From the NCBI GenBank assembly GCA_030066195.1, contig JASJCB010000008.1:1-64000 (forward strand): a stretch of DNA of 64,000 nucleotides. The letters run 5' to 3'. This stretch comes from Acidobacteriota bacterium. Lineage in GTDB: Bacteria > Acidobacteriota > Holophagae > Acanthopleuribacterales > Acanthopleuribacteraceae. A program made the position numbers and the translations under genes. This document shows positions 49,806 through 59,619 of this stretch, in pieces; within the stretch, counting starts at the first letter, position 1, and each line of letters begins with the position of its first letter. Below the pieces are notes generated by a model that saw only the letters and a program-made list of their open reading frames with translations, ran no database searches and was not told the DNA's origin.

Positions 49806-52745
49806 TCAATAACTGATTCGTAAATCCTCGGCCGCTTCAGCAAAGTGGTCGGCGTGGTTTTGCCGGCCGATCATTCGGTATAGCTCTGCCTGGTGTAGGT
49901 AGATATCCGTCAGGAACGGCGGGATTCCTTTCCTGGTGATATCGGCAAGGTGACATAAAGCATGGTTGTTTTTACCGATTGCTTCGCCGTACCGACCTTG
50001 TTTCATAAGCAGGTAGGCTCTGATGTGGCGACTGTAGATGAAGTGAATCGAATCCGGGCCTTCCACTTCAGTCAGATCCGCTTCGAAAGCATCCAGTAAT
50101 GCCTCGCCCTCCTGTAAACGGTTTTGAAAGATCACCGCCTTTGCTTGTTGCATTCTGGCAATGATATAGTTCGGCTCCATGAAGTGTCCGTATTCCAGAA
50201 TCAAGCGCGCGGCTTCCAGCGCGGAGGCTTCCGCTTCCGCATAGCGCCCGCGCTCGAGCGACAACTTGGTGAGGCGAACCAGAGAAAGCGAGACCGGATA
50301 GCTGTCCGCACCGATCTGCCGGGTGCGGATGTTCAGGGCAGTCCGCATCAATTTTTCGGCTTTTTTATATTCACCGAGCGCCGTGTAGTTGTGGCCGGTG
50401 CGATCATAGATACGCGCCAATTCCAAAGGGGTGATGGAGGGCATTTTCAAGGCTATGGCCAGGGTTTTTTCGTAGTATTCGGCCGCCTCCAAGTAATGGC
50501 GCAGTTTGTTGAGATAACGCCCCAGGGTATCATACGCCGTCAGCATGTCGGGATGGTATTCACCCTTGTAACGAGCGGTAATGGCCACGCTTCTGGTCAG
50601 CATTTGGATGCCCTTGGTATGCTCGGCGTGATTGTAATAGAAATTACCGAGATTACGCAACAAACCCGCCTGGCTGGGATGTTCCAGGTCTACGAGTGTG
50701 TCCATGATGGTGCGCGCCTCAGTGATCGCCTTTTCCGCCGGTTCCCTCTTTCCCTTTTCCTTCAAAATCACCCATTGGGTGATCAGAAGCTCTACCAGCG
50801 TGCCGTCGTTCTTACCGATGCCATGCCGGTGAACCTGCAATGCCTCGTTCAAACTGTCTTCACAGGAAGCACACTCGCGCACGCCGTGTCGATTGACCGG
50901 ACCATGACGGTAGTTGATGCCGGCCCGAAGCATCAAGTTCTCTACTCGTAATTCCGGGTCGGGGTCTTCCAGGGCGCATAAGATGGTTTCCGATTCTTCC
51001 AGGTAGTGCAACGACTGCACCAGGCTGCCCAGTTCCAGGTAGATCATACAGAGAGCGGCCATGGATCGAGCTGTATCTTCATGGTTGTTTCCCAGCTTTC
51101 GGCGACGCACGGCGATTGCTTTCTGTTGGAATTGCAACGCGCCTTCCGTGTCGCCCAGCCAGTACAGCACTTCACTGATATGACTGTTGGCGCGGGCAAT
51201 TTCCAGATGATCGCCCAAAACGCTTTCGCCCAGGTTCAGCACCTTGCCGAAGGCATTCAGGGCGCGGTCGGGTTCCCCCAGATTAAGGAATGTCATACCG
51301 GTCGTATTGTAGACGGCAGCAAGACTTTCAGGGTCGTAGGCGAGGCGGGCGGCGGCAACGTTCAGGATATCGTCCAGATAGGTGCGCGCCTCCACGGATT
51401 TACCGAATTTGCCCTCCATGGGATCGAAGCCGGCGATGTTTTCCAGAAACACGTCGCGCAGATTTGCGTGTTGCTCTCGTTGTTGTCGCACCCGTTCTCT
51501 CTGGCCATGGTAGGCCCAGCCGGCAAGCAGGAGCAAGACAGACGCCACGAGCAGCCACAGGCGGCGCCGATGCATTCGAAAGAGCCGTAGGCCCAGGTGG
51601 TACAGGGTATCGCGGCGCGCCATGATGGGATAACCGTCCAGGTAACGGCCCAGATCATCGGCCAGTTGCTCCGGTGAGGCGTACCGTTCTTCCGGATTGC
51701 CGCGCAGGGCAGTGAGTAGGATGGTGTCCAAATCCCCTTGAAGTTGGCGCCGTAACTTCCTTGGATCGCATCCGCGTGCGGCCGAAACAACCTCGGGCGT
51801 CAGGTGAATCCTACCTCCGTCAGTCCCGTGTCGCGTCACCCTGCGATCGATGACAGTACTGGGACGCGGTGTTTGGGTCGTCGACTGCCGATGCCATGCT
51901 TCCGGCGTCAATTGATCAGAACCATGAGGGCGGTGTCCGGTCAGTAATTCATACAACACCACGCCCAGCGAGTAGATGTCGGCAGCGGTGGTGATGTCTC
52001 CGCCCATGATCTGCTCGGGACTCGCGTATTCCGGAGTCATCATGCGCGCTCCGGTGCGGGTGTAGTTCAGGGTTCGTTCATGCCCGGGATGAATCACCTT
52101 GGCGATGCCGAAATCCAGCAACTTGGGGTTGCCCCGCGTATCGACCGGAATATTGCCGGGTTTGATATCGCGGTGAATGACCAGATTACGATGGGCAAAC
52201 TGAACCGCGCCGCAGACCTTGAGGAACAAGCGAATTCTGGCTTCGGTTCCCAGTTTGCGTCGATCGCAGTATTGGTGGATGGGTTCGCCGTCCACGTACT
52301 CCATCACGAAATAGGGCAGGCCGGATGTCGTCGTTCCTCCGCTGATCAATTGGGCGATATGAGGATGATGCAGGCGCGCCAGAATTTCGCGTTCGGCATA
52401 GAAACGTTGCAGCAACTCGTCCGTATCCATGCCGCGTCGGAGGATTTTCACGGCTACGGGTCGCTCCAACTCGTCGTCCGAATGGACGGCCAGGTAGACA
52501 GAACCCATGCCGCCGCGGCCGATTTCCCTACCGATGCGGTAGGGACCGATGGTTTCCGGCGCCCGGTCGGCCGGGCCGCACTCCGGATCGGCGTCACCGA
52601 AACCCAACAGGCTCCGGGTCCGCTCGAAAAGGGATTCATCTCCCTCGCACGCATCTTGGAGAAAAGCCGGGCGTTGCCCCTCGGGTAGAGCCAGGGCGCG
52701 TTCCACAATATCTTGAAGGATGTGTGAAGAGAGCTCAGGTTTCAT
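49806..52745 (-). CDS. Membrane Ser/Thr protein kinase with TPR domain
   Basis: The 979-aa kinase has a complete Hanks-type catalytic domain (~65-370): P-loop 'IGREIGRGGMGSVYLA', 'PVAVKILRRG' (Lys ~98), 'VIHRDIKPGNIPVD' (~188), 'LLDFGIAKVI' (~210), 'MTPEYASPEQIMGG' and 'DIYSLGVVLYELLTG'. One transmembrane helix (~393-412, 'LWLLVASVLLLLAGWAY') follows, then ~560 residues of TPR-type repeats ('GEPDRALNAFGKVLNLGESV', 'YLEAAEYYEKTLAIALKM'), presumably outside the cytoplasm. This layout is abundant in Acidobacteriota and Planctomycetota. The ATG at 52745 is used because the upstream residues look unrelated. Confidence 0.92.
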   Translation of the reverse strand: MKPELSSHILQDIVERALALPEGQRPAFLQDACEGDESLFERTRSLLGFGDADPECGPADRAPETIGPYRIGREIGRGGMGSVYLAVHSDDELERPVAVKILRRGMDTDELLQRFYAEREILARLHHPHIAQLISGGTTTSGLPYFVMEYVDGEPIHQYCDRRKLGTEARIRLFLKVCGAVQFAHRNLVIHRDIKPGNIPVDTRGNPKLLDFGIAKVIHPGHERTLNYTRTGARMMTPEYASPEQIMGGDITTAADIYSLGVVLYELLTGHRPHGSDQLTPEAWHRQSTTQTPRPSTVIDRRVTRHGTDGGRIHLTPEVVSAARGCDPRKLRRQLQGDLDTILLTALRGNPEERYASPEQLADDLGRYLDGYPIMARRDTLYHLGLRLFRMHRRRLWLLVASVLLLLAGWAYHGQRERVRQQREQHANLRDVFLENIAGFDPMEGKFGKSVEARTYLDDILNVAAARLAYDPESLAAVYNTTGMTFLNLGEPDRALNAFGKVLNLGESVLGDHLEIARANSHISEVLYWLGDTEGALQFQQKAIAVRRRKLGNNHEDTARSMAALCMIYLELGSLVQSLHYLEESETILCALEDPDPELRVENLMLRAGINYRHGPVNRHGVRECASCEDSLNEALQVHRHGIGKNDGTLVELLITQWVILKEKGKREPAEKAITEARTIMDTLVDLEHPSQAGLLRNLGNFYYNHAEHTKGIQMLTRSVAITARYKGEYHPDMLTAYDTLGRYLNKLRHYLEAAEYYEKTLAIALKMPSITPLELARIYDRTGHNYTALGEYKKAEKLMRTALNIRTRQIGADSYPVSLSLVRLTKLSLERGRYAEAEASALEAARLILEYGHFMEPNYIIARMQQAKAVIFQNRLQEGEALLDAFEADLTEVEGPDSIHFIYSRHIRAYLLMKQGRYGEAIGKNNHALCHLADITRKGIPPFLTDIYLHQAELYRMIGRQNHADHFAEAAEDLRISY

Positions 52746-52884
52746 AGTGATTCCGGGAAAAACAGCGCACGCATTCTTTATGTATTCTACAGCGCGGACG
52801 ATGGTACCGCGCAATCGGTGCTCATTGATAACAATCGCAAACGAGACGCCAAAAGGGTCTTTCGGGGCAAGTTTTCCCTCGCGA

Positions 52885-54054
52885 CTAACCTTGGAAGGTG
52901 GTGATGTTCGTCATCATGGTCAGTAAATCGGTGTCGCGGTTGACAGCCGATGAGGAAAAAATAATCAACGGAACGCCGTCATGGGGAGAGGGTACCGTGG
53001 TCAAGGCGCTGTCTACCGGAGCGCCGGGTTGCAAGGATGCCAGAGAAAGAATGGTCCCTATGGGTTGCCCCTTTTTCAAGAATTGCCCGGGTTGTACGGC
53101 GTAGTCCATTAAACCGGCCACGGGGGCATACACCTGACGAAAGTCCTTAAGCAGACACGAGTGGAAGGTTCGATGCCTGGGCGGGCCGGGGTTTGTGCTG
53201 ACGACACCCTTATGATGGAGATAGTTCAAAATCCCGCGCGCATCTTGTTCCGCTTCTTCCAAATCGATCCGTTCCTGGCCGCCCATTTCCAGGGTGAAGG
53301 CCTCAACGGGAATGTTTCGGTGACCCCTGGCGGCGGCCGCCTTTTGAAGATGCCACCAGGGAGCGAAACAGGATTCGTCCATGGCGCCGGAGAACTCGTC
53401 GGGAATCAGCAGGTGGAAGGGGATGTCCAGCAGCCGGGCCGATTCGGCAGCATATTCAGGGGCGTAGAGGTATCGAGTCGCATTTTGTCCGGTGTGCAGA
53501 TCCAGCACGATATCGGCGCCCGCCGCCAGACCTTGTAAGGTCAGACAGAGACGCCGCCCGTAGTCCAAACCCTCCGAGGCCGCCTTTGTCTTCCTGGCTT
53601 CGATCGCTTCGGCCAGGGCCCTTTTGAACGCCGCATGGAAGTCTTGCTCCGCCAGGTGACCGTGCTCGGCGATAAACGAGGCAAGATTCACCTGGCACTT
53701 GTCCCGGCGGTCGTTTTCATCCCGACAGGTCACCGGCCAATACAGGCGGTTCCAATTATTGCCGGAGACCGGGTCGAAACGGCCGTAGGTGTAATCGCCC
53801 ATTTTCTGGTTGCCGCCGTAGGGGTTGGCGTGGGGAACCAGGACAATGTCCCCGATCGGTGCGGGGGATTGGGAAAGACCGCGAATCAGTGCATAAATGA
53901 CCGCATTGCCCTGTAATTCGGCGCCGTGTACATTGGCTTGGATATAGGTCCGCGGGCCGTTTCCGGTTCCCCGAAAACGAAAAACGGGGATGGTCAGTCG
54001 GTGTCCGCTCACCAGCTGACTGACTACAATATCCTCGCGTTCAAAAGCAGTCAT
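52885..54054 (-). CDS. Succinylglutamate desuccinylase/aspartoacylase family protein
   Basis: The ~390-aa zinc enzyme belongs to the M14-like AstE/AspA family, which cleaves amide bonds of acylated amino acids or small peptides. Zinc motifs are 'QANVHGAELQGNAV' and 'DIVLDLHTG'; 'LEMGGQERIDLEEA' supplies the catalytic Glu region, and a biotinyl-like tail is present ('VYAPVAGLMDYAVQPGQFLKKGQPIG'-type fold, residues ~320-350). Three ATGs compete (54081, 54057, 54054); GGGAG sits at the best distance from 54054. The substrate is unknown. It lies between the kinase and the second TonB receptor on the same strand. Confidence 0.82.
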   Translation of the reverse strand: MTAFEREDIVVSQLVSGHRLTIPVFRFRGTGNGPRTYIQANVHGAELQGNAVIYALIRGLSQSPAPIGDIVLVPHANPYGGNQKMGDYTYGRFDPVSGNNWNRLYWPVTCRDENDRRDKCQVNLASFIAEHGHLAEQDFHAAFKRALAEAIEARKTKAASEGLDYGRRLCLTLQGLAAGADIVLDLHTGQNATRYLYAPEYAAESARLLDIPFHLLIPDEFSGAMDESCFAPWWHLQKAAAARGHRNIPVEAFTLEMGGQERIDLEEAEQDARGILNYLHHKGVVSTNPGPPRHRTFHSCLLKDFRQVYAPVAGLMDYAVQPGQFLKKGQPIGTILSLASLQPGAPVDSALTTVPSPHDGVPLIIFSSSAVNRDTDLLTMMTNITTFQG

Positions 54055-54113
54055 CATCTCTCCCGACGGCACTGAATTCATGGTATTCAGCGACGTTTTT
54101 CTCGCGGCCCGAT

Positions 54114-57100
54114 CTAGAAGCGAATGCCCAGATCCAGGCTGAAAGATCGGGCGCCCTGATAAGAGCCCGCGTTGAGCGGTTGCCCGAAATTAGCACCCCG
54201 AGTGTAATGGACGCCTTCCTGGGGCGTTTCCGTGTACACATTGAAGGGCATTTCGGTGAGAAAGACGGATGTGTCGATCTTGGAGCCGTCGCCGATATCC
54301 GACGCATTGAACAGGTTCTGCAGGTTGGCCTCCACGAAGAATTCCAACCGGCCGATATTTCTCAGCCAGCGGAAGCCCAGGTCCGTGCTAAGGGTAGTAT
54401 CGCCGCGCACCTGGCCCAGGTGGTAGTAGGTTGCGGAGGGAATGCTCAGGTAGCCGGTAGAAGCCGGGTCGGGCATGCCGTAGTCGGCGTAGTTTTGCGA
54501 ATCGATGCTCAGGAAGATATCGCCGGGGCTGCCGCTTTCCCAGCGTTGGATCAGCATCAGGTCCATTTTGCCGCCCGAGAAATCGGTGGTCCAGGTTGCA
54601 AAACCGTTGAATCGATGACGGACATCGGTCGGTAGGTAGCGTCTGGGCAGCCGGTTCTCGAAATTATTGAATTCGGGGTATTGAGTCAGCGCCGTTTCCG
54701 CGCCGATATTGCCGAAAATCGTGCCGCCGTTGGCGTTGCCGATGGTTTGCGACCAGGTATAGTTGGCGTGGATCTGCCAGTGATCGGTCAATTTGTAGGA
54801 GAACTGACTTTGAACCGCGTCGTATGACTTCTCATAACCCTCGTCCTCGTTGTTGATCAAAGTCAAGTCGTTGGTGCCCGCCTCGTTGCCGCCGATATTG
54901 GTATTGGTGTGCTGAACGTAGAAATCGGACCACTCGCGGTGCATATAATCGGCGCGCAGGAAACCGCGTTCACCGAAACGCAAGGCATATCCAAGCCGAA
55001 ACTCATCGGCGCGAGGCGTTTTCAACTCGGACGGCGTGTAGCCGCCGCCGGGGTTTTCTAAACCGAAAGCCAGGTCCGTAGAAGGATCGCTCCTGATGAA
55101 CCAGGGAGCGCGTTCCCTCCAGTCCGGAAAGCTGGTCGGGTCTTCGAAGAAACCGTCACCGTATTGTTCATTGATCCAGGCAACCACTTCCAGCGGGTCT
55201 TCTGTAATCGGTCCGCCGTAGAACATGCGATAAAGACTGATATTGCCCGCTGTCGAGGCGTCATCTGCAAGCGCGGCAATGCGCTCCCCGTAGACCGCGT
55301 AACCGGCCAGGATTTCGTGCCTGCCGTCGCCGAACAGGTCATAACGGGCGCTCAGTCTTGGAGACAGGAGGTCGTTGTCCGCGGTGACCACACCGGATTG
55401 ATCCTTACCCTCATAACGATCCAGACGCAGGCCCAGGTTGAACTGCCAACGGTCATTCAGGCTCCAGGTATCGTTGACGAAGAGGGTATCCGCCCGAAAA
55501 CGACTGGTGCGGGATTCCTCCAATACGGGAAAGAAACCCAGTTGAGTGGGCGGAACGGGTCGTTGCCCGGGCGAGTACATCGGAACGACCAGGTCACCCT
55601 CGTGCCTGAAAAAGCTGATGAAGTACCAGTCATTCGGGGTTTCGGTATTGTCCACGAGGTTACGGTCTACCGTACTCGCTATGCCGAAGTCCAAACTGTG
55701 TGCGCCCCAACTGTCGGTTGCCGCGAAGTAATTGCCCTTAAGACGCCAGTTGTCGTTGGACGATTCATCGTCCGCCCCGCCGGTAAAGGGGGAAACATTA
55801 CCGAAAGTTCTGAAACCCAGGTCCGTCCAGCCGGTGCCGATGGTTCGGATATCCGTTCCGGCGTCTACTTGTTCCTGGAGATGCGGCGGCAGGGGCTTGG
55901 CAAAAATAACACGTTCCCGGTTTCCGTATTGAAACTCCAGATTGAGGTTGGCGTTGATTTTCACGTCATAGGTTAAGGAAAAACGCTCGCGGTCGACCTT
56001 GTCGTCATACAGGGCGCGCTCGTCCAGGGCGAAAAACGAATTGTTCCTGCTGAAATCCTTGCGGTCCATATAGGTGGCGGTGATGCGATGGTTGGAAGCG
56101 GGTTGCGCGGTAAATTTCAATTGATAGCGGCTGACAGACCTGAACCGGTCTTCGATCTGGCGTTCTCGGGGCGTCACTTCCTCCGGTTCCACATCGAAGT
56201 GGTCAAGGAAGGGCGGTGCCCTCGAAAGGTCGATAATATTGGCATAAGAGAGCGGTGTCCCCGAGTTTTCATTCTCCTGGCCCGCGAAAAAAAACCACAG
56301 CTTATCCTTTATGATGGGCCCGCCCAGCGTGGCGCTGACCAGATCGTTCATATCGTCTTCGAAATCGAAGTTCTGCTGCAACGGATTGCGGCTGGTCCAA
56401 GCGGGATTGGTAACCTGGAGACGCAGGCTGCCCGCGAGTCGATTGCCGCCCGATTTAGTGACGGTGTTGATGACGCCGCCGCTGAAGTGGCCGTATTCCG
56501 CCGAAATACCGGAAGTCAGGACTGCTGTTTCTTGAATGGAATCTTCGATAAGAATGAAGCTGGAGAAATTGTTCTGGTTGTCGTCGCGTGCATCGGCGCC
56601 GTCAACCAGCCAGGTGTTGGCGCCGGCAATGGCGCCCGAGAGGGTCAAGCCGCCGGAGCCTTGAGACGTGACACCCGGGCCGAAAGCCGCCGCGAACGCC
56701 CCGTAGCGGGGAAACGGCCAGAGACTCAAGAAGTCGGCCTCCAAGCGATTGATGACGGCTTCGCTATCAAGCTGAGGGGTACCGCCGCCGCGCACGGTGA
56801 GCTGTGCCTGAACAGGTGCGTCAGACATGACGAACACGGGCCTCACCACTGCACTGAGGCTAACCTTGACCTTGATCTTTTGGGTGGTCAAGCCGTCAGC
56901 CGTGGCCGTCAGGGTATACATTCCCGGCGGCAATTTCAAAAAGAAGAAGGAACCGTTTTCACGGGAGACATCTTCATTGCTGCCGATGAGAGCCGACGAT
57001 TCGGCCCGAACCAAAACGCCTGGAAGCGGCTTCCCGCCTTCATCGATAACCAGGCCCGCAATCCTACCGGTGGTCTGGGACCAGGCAAGTGGTGCGCATA

Positions 57101-57137
57101 GGATGCCGAACAATACGCACAAGGCGAACTTGGACAT
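54114..57137 (-). CDS. TonB-dependent receptor with carboxypeptidase-regulatory domain
   Basis: The 1007-aa outer-membrane receptor has a signal peptide ('MSKFALCVLFGILCAPLAWS'), a CarboxypepD_reg domain (~25-110; 'IAGLVIDEGGKPLPGVLVRA', 'PPGMYTLTATADGL'), a plug ('NTWLVDGADARDDNQNNF', 'SAEYGHFSGGVINTVTKSGG') and a long beta-barrel ending in 'LGIRF'. It is the Oar-like type common in Acidobacteriota. The ATG at 57137 follows AAGGAG. Next to it is the aspartoacylase-like enzyme 59 bases downstream, so the pair may act on imported acyl-peptides; this is inference from position only. Confidence 0.92.
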   Translation of the reverse strand: MSKFALCVLFGILCAPLAWSQTTGRIAGLVIDEGGKPLPGVLVRAESSALIGSNEDVSRENGSFFFLKLPPGMYTLTATADGLTTQKIKVKVSLSAVVRPVFVMSDAPVQAQLTVRGGGTPQLDSEAVINRLEADFLSLWPFPRYGAFAAAFGPGVTSQGSGGLTLSGAIAGANTWLVDGADARDDNQNNFSSFILIEDSIQETAVLTSGISAEYGHFSGGVINTVTKSGGNRLAGSLRLQVTNPAWTSRNPLQQNFDFEDDMNDLVSATLGGPIIKDKLWFFFAGQENENSGTPLSYANIIDLSRAPPFLDHFDVEPEEVTPRERQIEDRFRSVSRYQLKFTAQPASNHRITATYMDRKDFSRNNSFFALDERALYDDKVDRERFSLTYDVKINANLNLEFQYGNRERVIFAKPLPPHLQEQVDAGTDIRTIGTGWTDLGFRTFGNVSPFTGGADDESSNDNWRLKGNYFAATDSWGAHSLDFGIASTVDRNLVDNTETPNDWYFISFFRHEGDLVVPMYSPGQRPVPPTQLGFFPVLEESRTSRFRADTLFVNDTWSLNDRWQFNLGLRLDRYEGKDQSGVVTADNDLLSPRLSARYDLFGDGRHEILAGYAVYGERIAALADDASTAGNISLYRMFYGGPITEDPLEVVAWINEQYGDGFFEDPTSFPDWRERAPWFIRSDPSTDLAFGLENPGGGYTPSELKTPRADEFRLGYALRFGERGFLRADYMHREWSDFYVQHTNTNIGGNEAGTNDLTLINNEDEGYEKSYDAVQSQFSYKLTDHWQIHANYTWSQTIGNANGGTIFGNIGAETALTQYPEFNNFENRLPRRYLPTDVRHRFNGFATWTTDFSGGKMDLMLIQRWESGSPGDIFLSIDSQNYADYGMPDPASTGYLSIPSATYYHLGQVRGDTTLSTDLGFRWLRNIGRLEFFVEANLQNLFNASDIGDGSKIDTSVFLTEMPFNVYTETPQEGVHYTRGANFGQPLNAGSYQGARSFSLDLGIRF

Positions 57138-57689
57138 GACAATTCTCCTTTTGTGGCCTGAAAACAGGGCGGGTCGGGATGCCGGATACATCTCTTCTCC
57201 CATGGTTACCGGCAATTCGGCGCCGGCTTTGACAGCTTATAGGCAATCGACTGGTTACTTTGTCTCGCGGCGGGGTGGGTGATGCATCGAGTTCAATCGG
57301 GTTATCGGTCCCGCTGCCACACAGTGCAACCAGGATAATAATTATTCGGCATCTGGAAAGCAATCTTGAATTATTAAAGATTTGCGCTATGTGAAAGCCC
57401 GGCAACTCTCACCATACTTTCTCGCGGTATCGGCGAATTTCCGGCATGTTCTCAACAAGCGCGACTTTAAAAAGATACGTTTCCACCTGGATTCTATAAC
57501 GTTCACGCCGAGAATCCTACTAAAATCCGCCCCACGTGTCCTCATCGGGGCCGTTCCCCATGCTGCATAAGACAACCAATTGACATGAAAAATCGCATAA
57601 ACACCCTTAGCGACAGGGGGCCTGATCCGGCTTCATCCAAAAGGGGGATCTAATCATCCCTCTTATCCGTGGGCGGCCCGGTTTGCTCT
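57138..57689. other. Intergenic region between divergent genes
   Basis: About 550 bases hold the leader of the TonB receptor gene (minus) and nothing else I can identify. Short open frames on both strands have no family resemblance. Confidence 0.4.
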
Positions 57690-57717
57690 TTGTTCGTTCT
57701 ACCAATCAAGCTATAAT
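57690..57717 (+). promoter_or_regulatory. Promoter of the lipocalin-like gene
   Basis: TTGTTC (57690-57695) and a perfect TATAAT (57712-57717) are 16 bases apart, 29 bases upstream of the start codon. Confidence 0.65.
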
Positions 57718-57745
57718 TTTTCGAACTACTTAAGAGGGGACACCC

Positions 57746-58111
57746 ATGAACCCGACCGCGCTTTTCGGCGCTTGGCGTTTGTTGCGATTTGAACGAGAAG
57801 AGCCGGCGGGTGTTCGGCGGGCCTGGCCCGAGGGGGCCGACGGGCTCCTGATCTACGCGCCTTCCGGGTATATGTCGGTAGCGTTGAACTGGCCGCCCGA
57901 CGAGGAAGCCGGCGATTGCGATGCCTATGCCGGTACCTTTTCCGTGGAGGGTGACCGGGTTTTGCATCATGTCACCAACAGCGTGCGCCCCAAGCGTATC
58001 GGCAAAACCCTCGAACGCCGGGCTGTTTTGGACGGCGACATCCTGACCCTATATGCCGTCAACCGACACGGTCGCCTGCGCGTGGTCTGGCAGAAAATAC
58101 CCGATCGTTAA
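57746..58111 (+). CDS. Lipocalin-like domain protein
   Basis: The 121-aa protein fits the Lipocalin_5 family: 'LFGAWRLLRFEREEP', 'PEGADGLLIYAPSGYMSVAL', 'YAGTFSVEGDRVLHHVTNSV', 'RRAVLDGDILTLYAV'. There is no signal peptide, so it is cytoplasmic. Members are small beta-barrels of mostly unknown ligand. The ATG follows GAGGGG and a good promoter. Confidence 0.75.
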   Translation: MNPTALFGAWRLLRFEREEPAGVRRAWPEGADGLLIYAPSGYMSVALNWPPDEEAGDCDAYAGTFSVEGDRVLHHVTNSVRPKRIGKTLERRAVLDGDILTLYAVNRHGRLRVVWQKIPDR

Positions 58112-58341
58112 TCGAAAAACGAACGGTTTCAGGTCGCTTCACCGAAAAAATAACGCCTCGCGCAACTCCATGGCGACGGGCCGCGTATACACTTTCGTTC
58201 AACTTATCGAGGTATGGACGCGCGGCGTCGAAACCGCCATTTTGTAGGCGAGATTGCCAAAAAGTGGTGATAACTGTGTCAAGCCCCAAAATTACTCTTT
58301 TGCAATCAGCTGGAAAAGAGTCGCTTACACAAGCACTTCGC

Positions 58342-58358
58342 TTGGCAGTTTTTTTGCT
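58342..58358 (+). promoter_or_regulatory. Predicted sigma-54 promoter of the psp genes
   Basis: TTGGCAGTTTTTTTGCT matches the sigma-54 pattern TTGGCAyr-N4-TTGCw, with GG and GC exactly ten bases apart, 36 bases upstream of pspA. Sigma-54 control of pspA is known from enterobacteria. Confidence 0.65.
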
Positions 58359-58393
58359 AAACTCCAAGTGATACGACGATGGGGAGGACCACC

Positions 58394-59056
58394 ATGGGAA
58401 TCTTTTCACGACTTGGAGAAATCATCAACGCCAACATCTCCTCGATGTTGGAACGGGCGGAAGACCCGATCAAGATGATTCGCCTGATGATCCACGAGAT
58501 GGAAGACACCTTGACCGAGATCAAATCCTCGGCGGCGGAAGTCATTGCCGATCGCATCCGCATCGAGCGGCGCCTGCGTGAGGCCAAACAAAATGCTTCC
58601 GAATGGGAACACAGGGCCGAACTGGCGATCAGCAAGGAGCGCGAAGATCTGGCTCGCGAGGCCGTCGAACGCAAATTGCTGCACGAATCGCAGGCCCGTG
58701 ACCTGGAAAAGAAACTGGCCTCCGCCGATGAGTTGGTCAAGCAGTATCAGGAAGACATATCGCGCCTGGAAGAAAAACTGAAGGGCGCCTACCGCCGCCA
58801 GAAGGAACTGGCGGATAAAATGAAACACGCGCGCCAGCGCAAGAAGGTAGAGGAAAAGATCTACCAGGTGAACACGGCCGGCGCCTTTGCTCGCTTTGAA
58901 GAGTATAACGATCGTATCGATCGCATGGAAGCCGATACCGCGGTCACCAAAATGTCGGGTGGCCCCGATCTGGAACAGAAGTTCCGGGATCTGGAATCCG
59001 AATCGGATGTGGAAGCCGAACTGGCGCGCCTCAAGAAAAAGAAGAAGAGTAAATAA
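58394..59056 (+). CDS. pspA: Phage-shock protein A (PspA/IM30)
   Basis: PspA (220 aa) is a peripheral membrane protein that oligomerises on damaged inner membrane and helps keep the proton gradient. The family start 'MGIFSRLGEIINANISSMLE' and 'EDPIKMIRLMIHEMEDTL' are typical, followed by a long coiled coil (~25-160) and an acidic/lysine tail. The ATG at 58394 follows GGGGAGG. It opens a three-gene unit with the 50-aa peptide and the PspB-like gene. No pspF lies in the window. Confidence 0.93.
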   Translation: MGIFSRLGEIINANISSMLERAEDPIKMIRLMIHEMEDTLTEIKSSAAEVIADRIRIERRLREAKQNASEWEHRAELAISKEREDLAREAVERKLLHESQARDLEKKLASADELVKQYQEDISRLEEKLKGAYRRQKELADKMKHARQRKKVEEKIYQVNTAGAFARFEEYNDRIDRMEADTAVTKMSGGPDLEQKFRDLESESDVEAELARLKKKKKSK

Positions 59057-59074
59057 CACTCGAAGGAGTCAGTC

Positions 59075-59227
59075 ATGACCGGCATCTTGGCGGTCGGGTT
59101 GGCCAGCGTGGTCCTCGGACCCCTGTTGGCCGGCGCTACCTTATTATATTGTGTGTGGGATCAAAGCCGCGTGCATTCACCGCATGCAGCAAAGGAAGGT
59201 TTTTCAGTGCATTATTTTGTACAATAA
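59075..59227 (+). CDS. Small membrane peptide in the psp operon (50 aa)
   Basis: A small gene missed by length cut-offs: ATG at 59075 is preceded by GAAGGAG at ideal spacing and lies 18 bases after pspA. The peptide begins 'MTGILAVGLASVVLGPLLAG', a single hydrophobic helix, and ends in a short polar tail ('SVHYFVQ'). Position, ribosome site and membrane helix point to a small partner of PspA, but it does not match PspB, PspC or PspD as I know them. Confidence 0.7.
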   Translation: MTGILAVGLASVVLGPLLAGATLLYCVWDQSRVHSPHAAKEGFSVHYFVQ

Positions 59228-59256
59228 AGCAGACGGCTTGAATTTGGAGTATCACC

Positions 59257-59562
59257 ATGGATCATACTTTTGTGGAACTGGCACCCTATTTGATGGTGAC
59301 CACCATCGTCGGCATGGTGTTGTGCTTCCAGATCGTGCGCATGGTTTTGTCGCCGAGGGAAAGCCGTGCGGAAAAGCGCGAACGGCGCCGTCAGGAAAAA
59401 TTGAAAAGGCGCCGGGGTAAGCACGATGAGCCGGAACAATTGGACCCGGACAGCCTGGAGCGCATGCTGGACCGTGCGGACGATCTTTCTCGCCGCGTTG
59501 AAATTCTTGAAGAAATCATGACCGAAGACATGAAAAAGGAAAAAACCCACACGGGTTCCTAA
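59257..59562 (+). CDS. PspB-like membrane protein
   Basis: The 101-aa protein has one N-terminal transmembrane helix ('YLMVTTIVGMVLCFQIVRMV'), a strongly basic segment ('KRERRRQEKLKRRRGK') and a C-terminal coiled coil 'LERMLDRADDLSRRVEILEE', which is the PspB hallmark. PspB helps relay membrane stress to PspA. It is longer than E. coli PspB because of the basic insert. It ends the psp unit, just before a bidirectional terminator. Confidence 0.75.
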   Translation: MDHTFVELAPYLMVTTIVGMVLCFQIVRMVLSPRESRAEKRERRRQEKLKRRRGKHDEPEQLDPDSLERMLDRADDLSRRVEILEEIMTEDMKKEKTHTGS

Positions 59563-59582
59563 AGCTCAGGCTTGCAGGAAGG

Positions 59583-59606
59583 AAAGGGCGGAACGAACCG
59601 CCCTTT
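59583..59606. terminator. Bidirectional terminator
   Basis: A perfect 9-bp stem AAAGGGCGG / CCGCCCTTT with loop AACGAA lies between the convergent psp unit and the aldo/keto reductase; A and T runs within the stem suit both directions. Confidence 0.8.
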
Positions 59607-59619
59607 CGATATGAATGAC

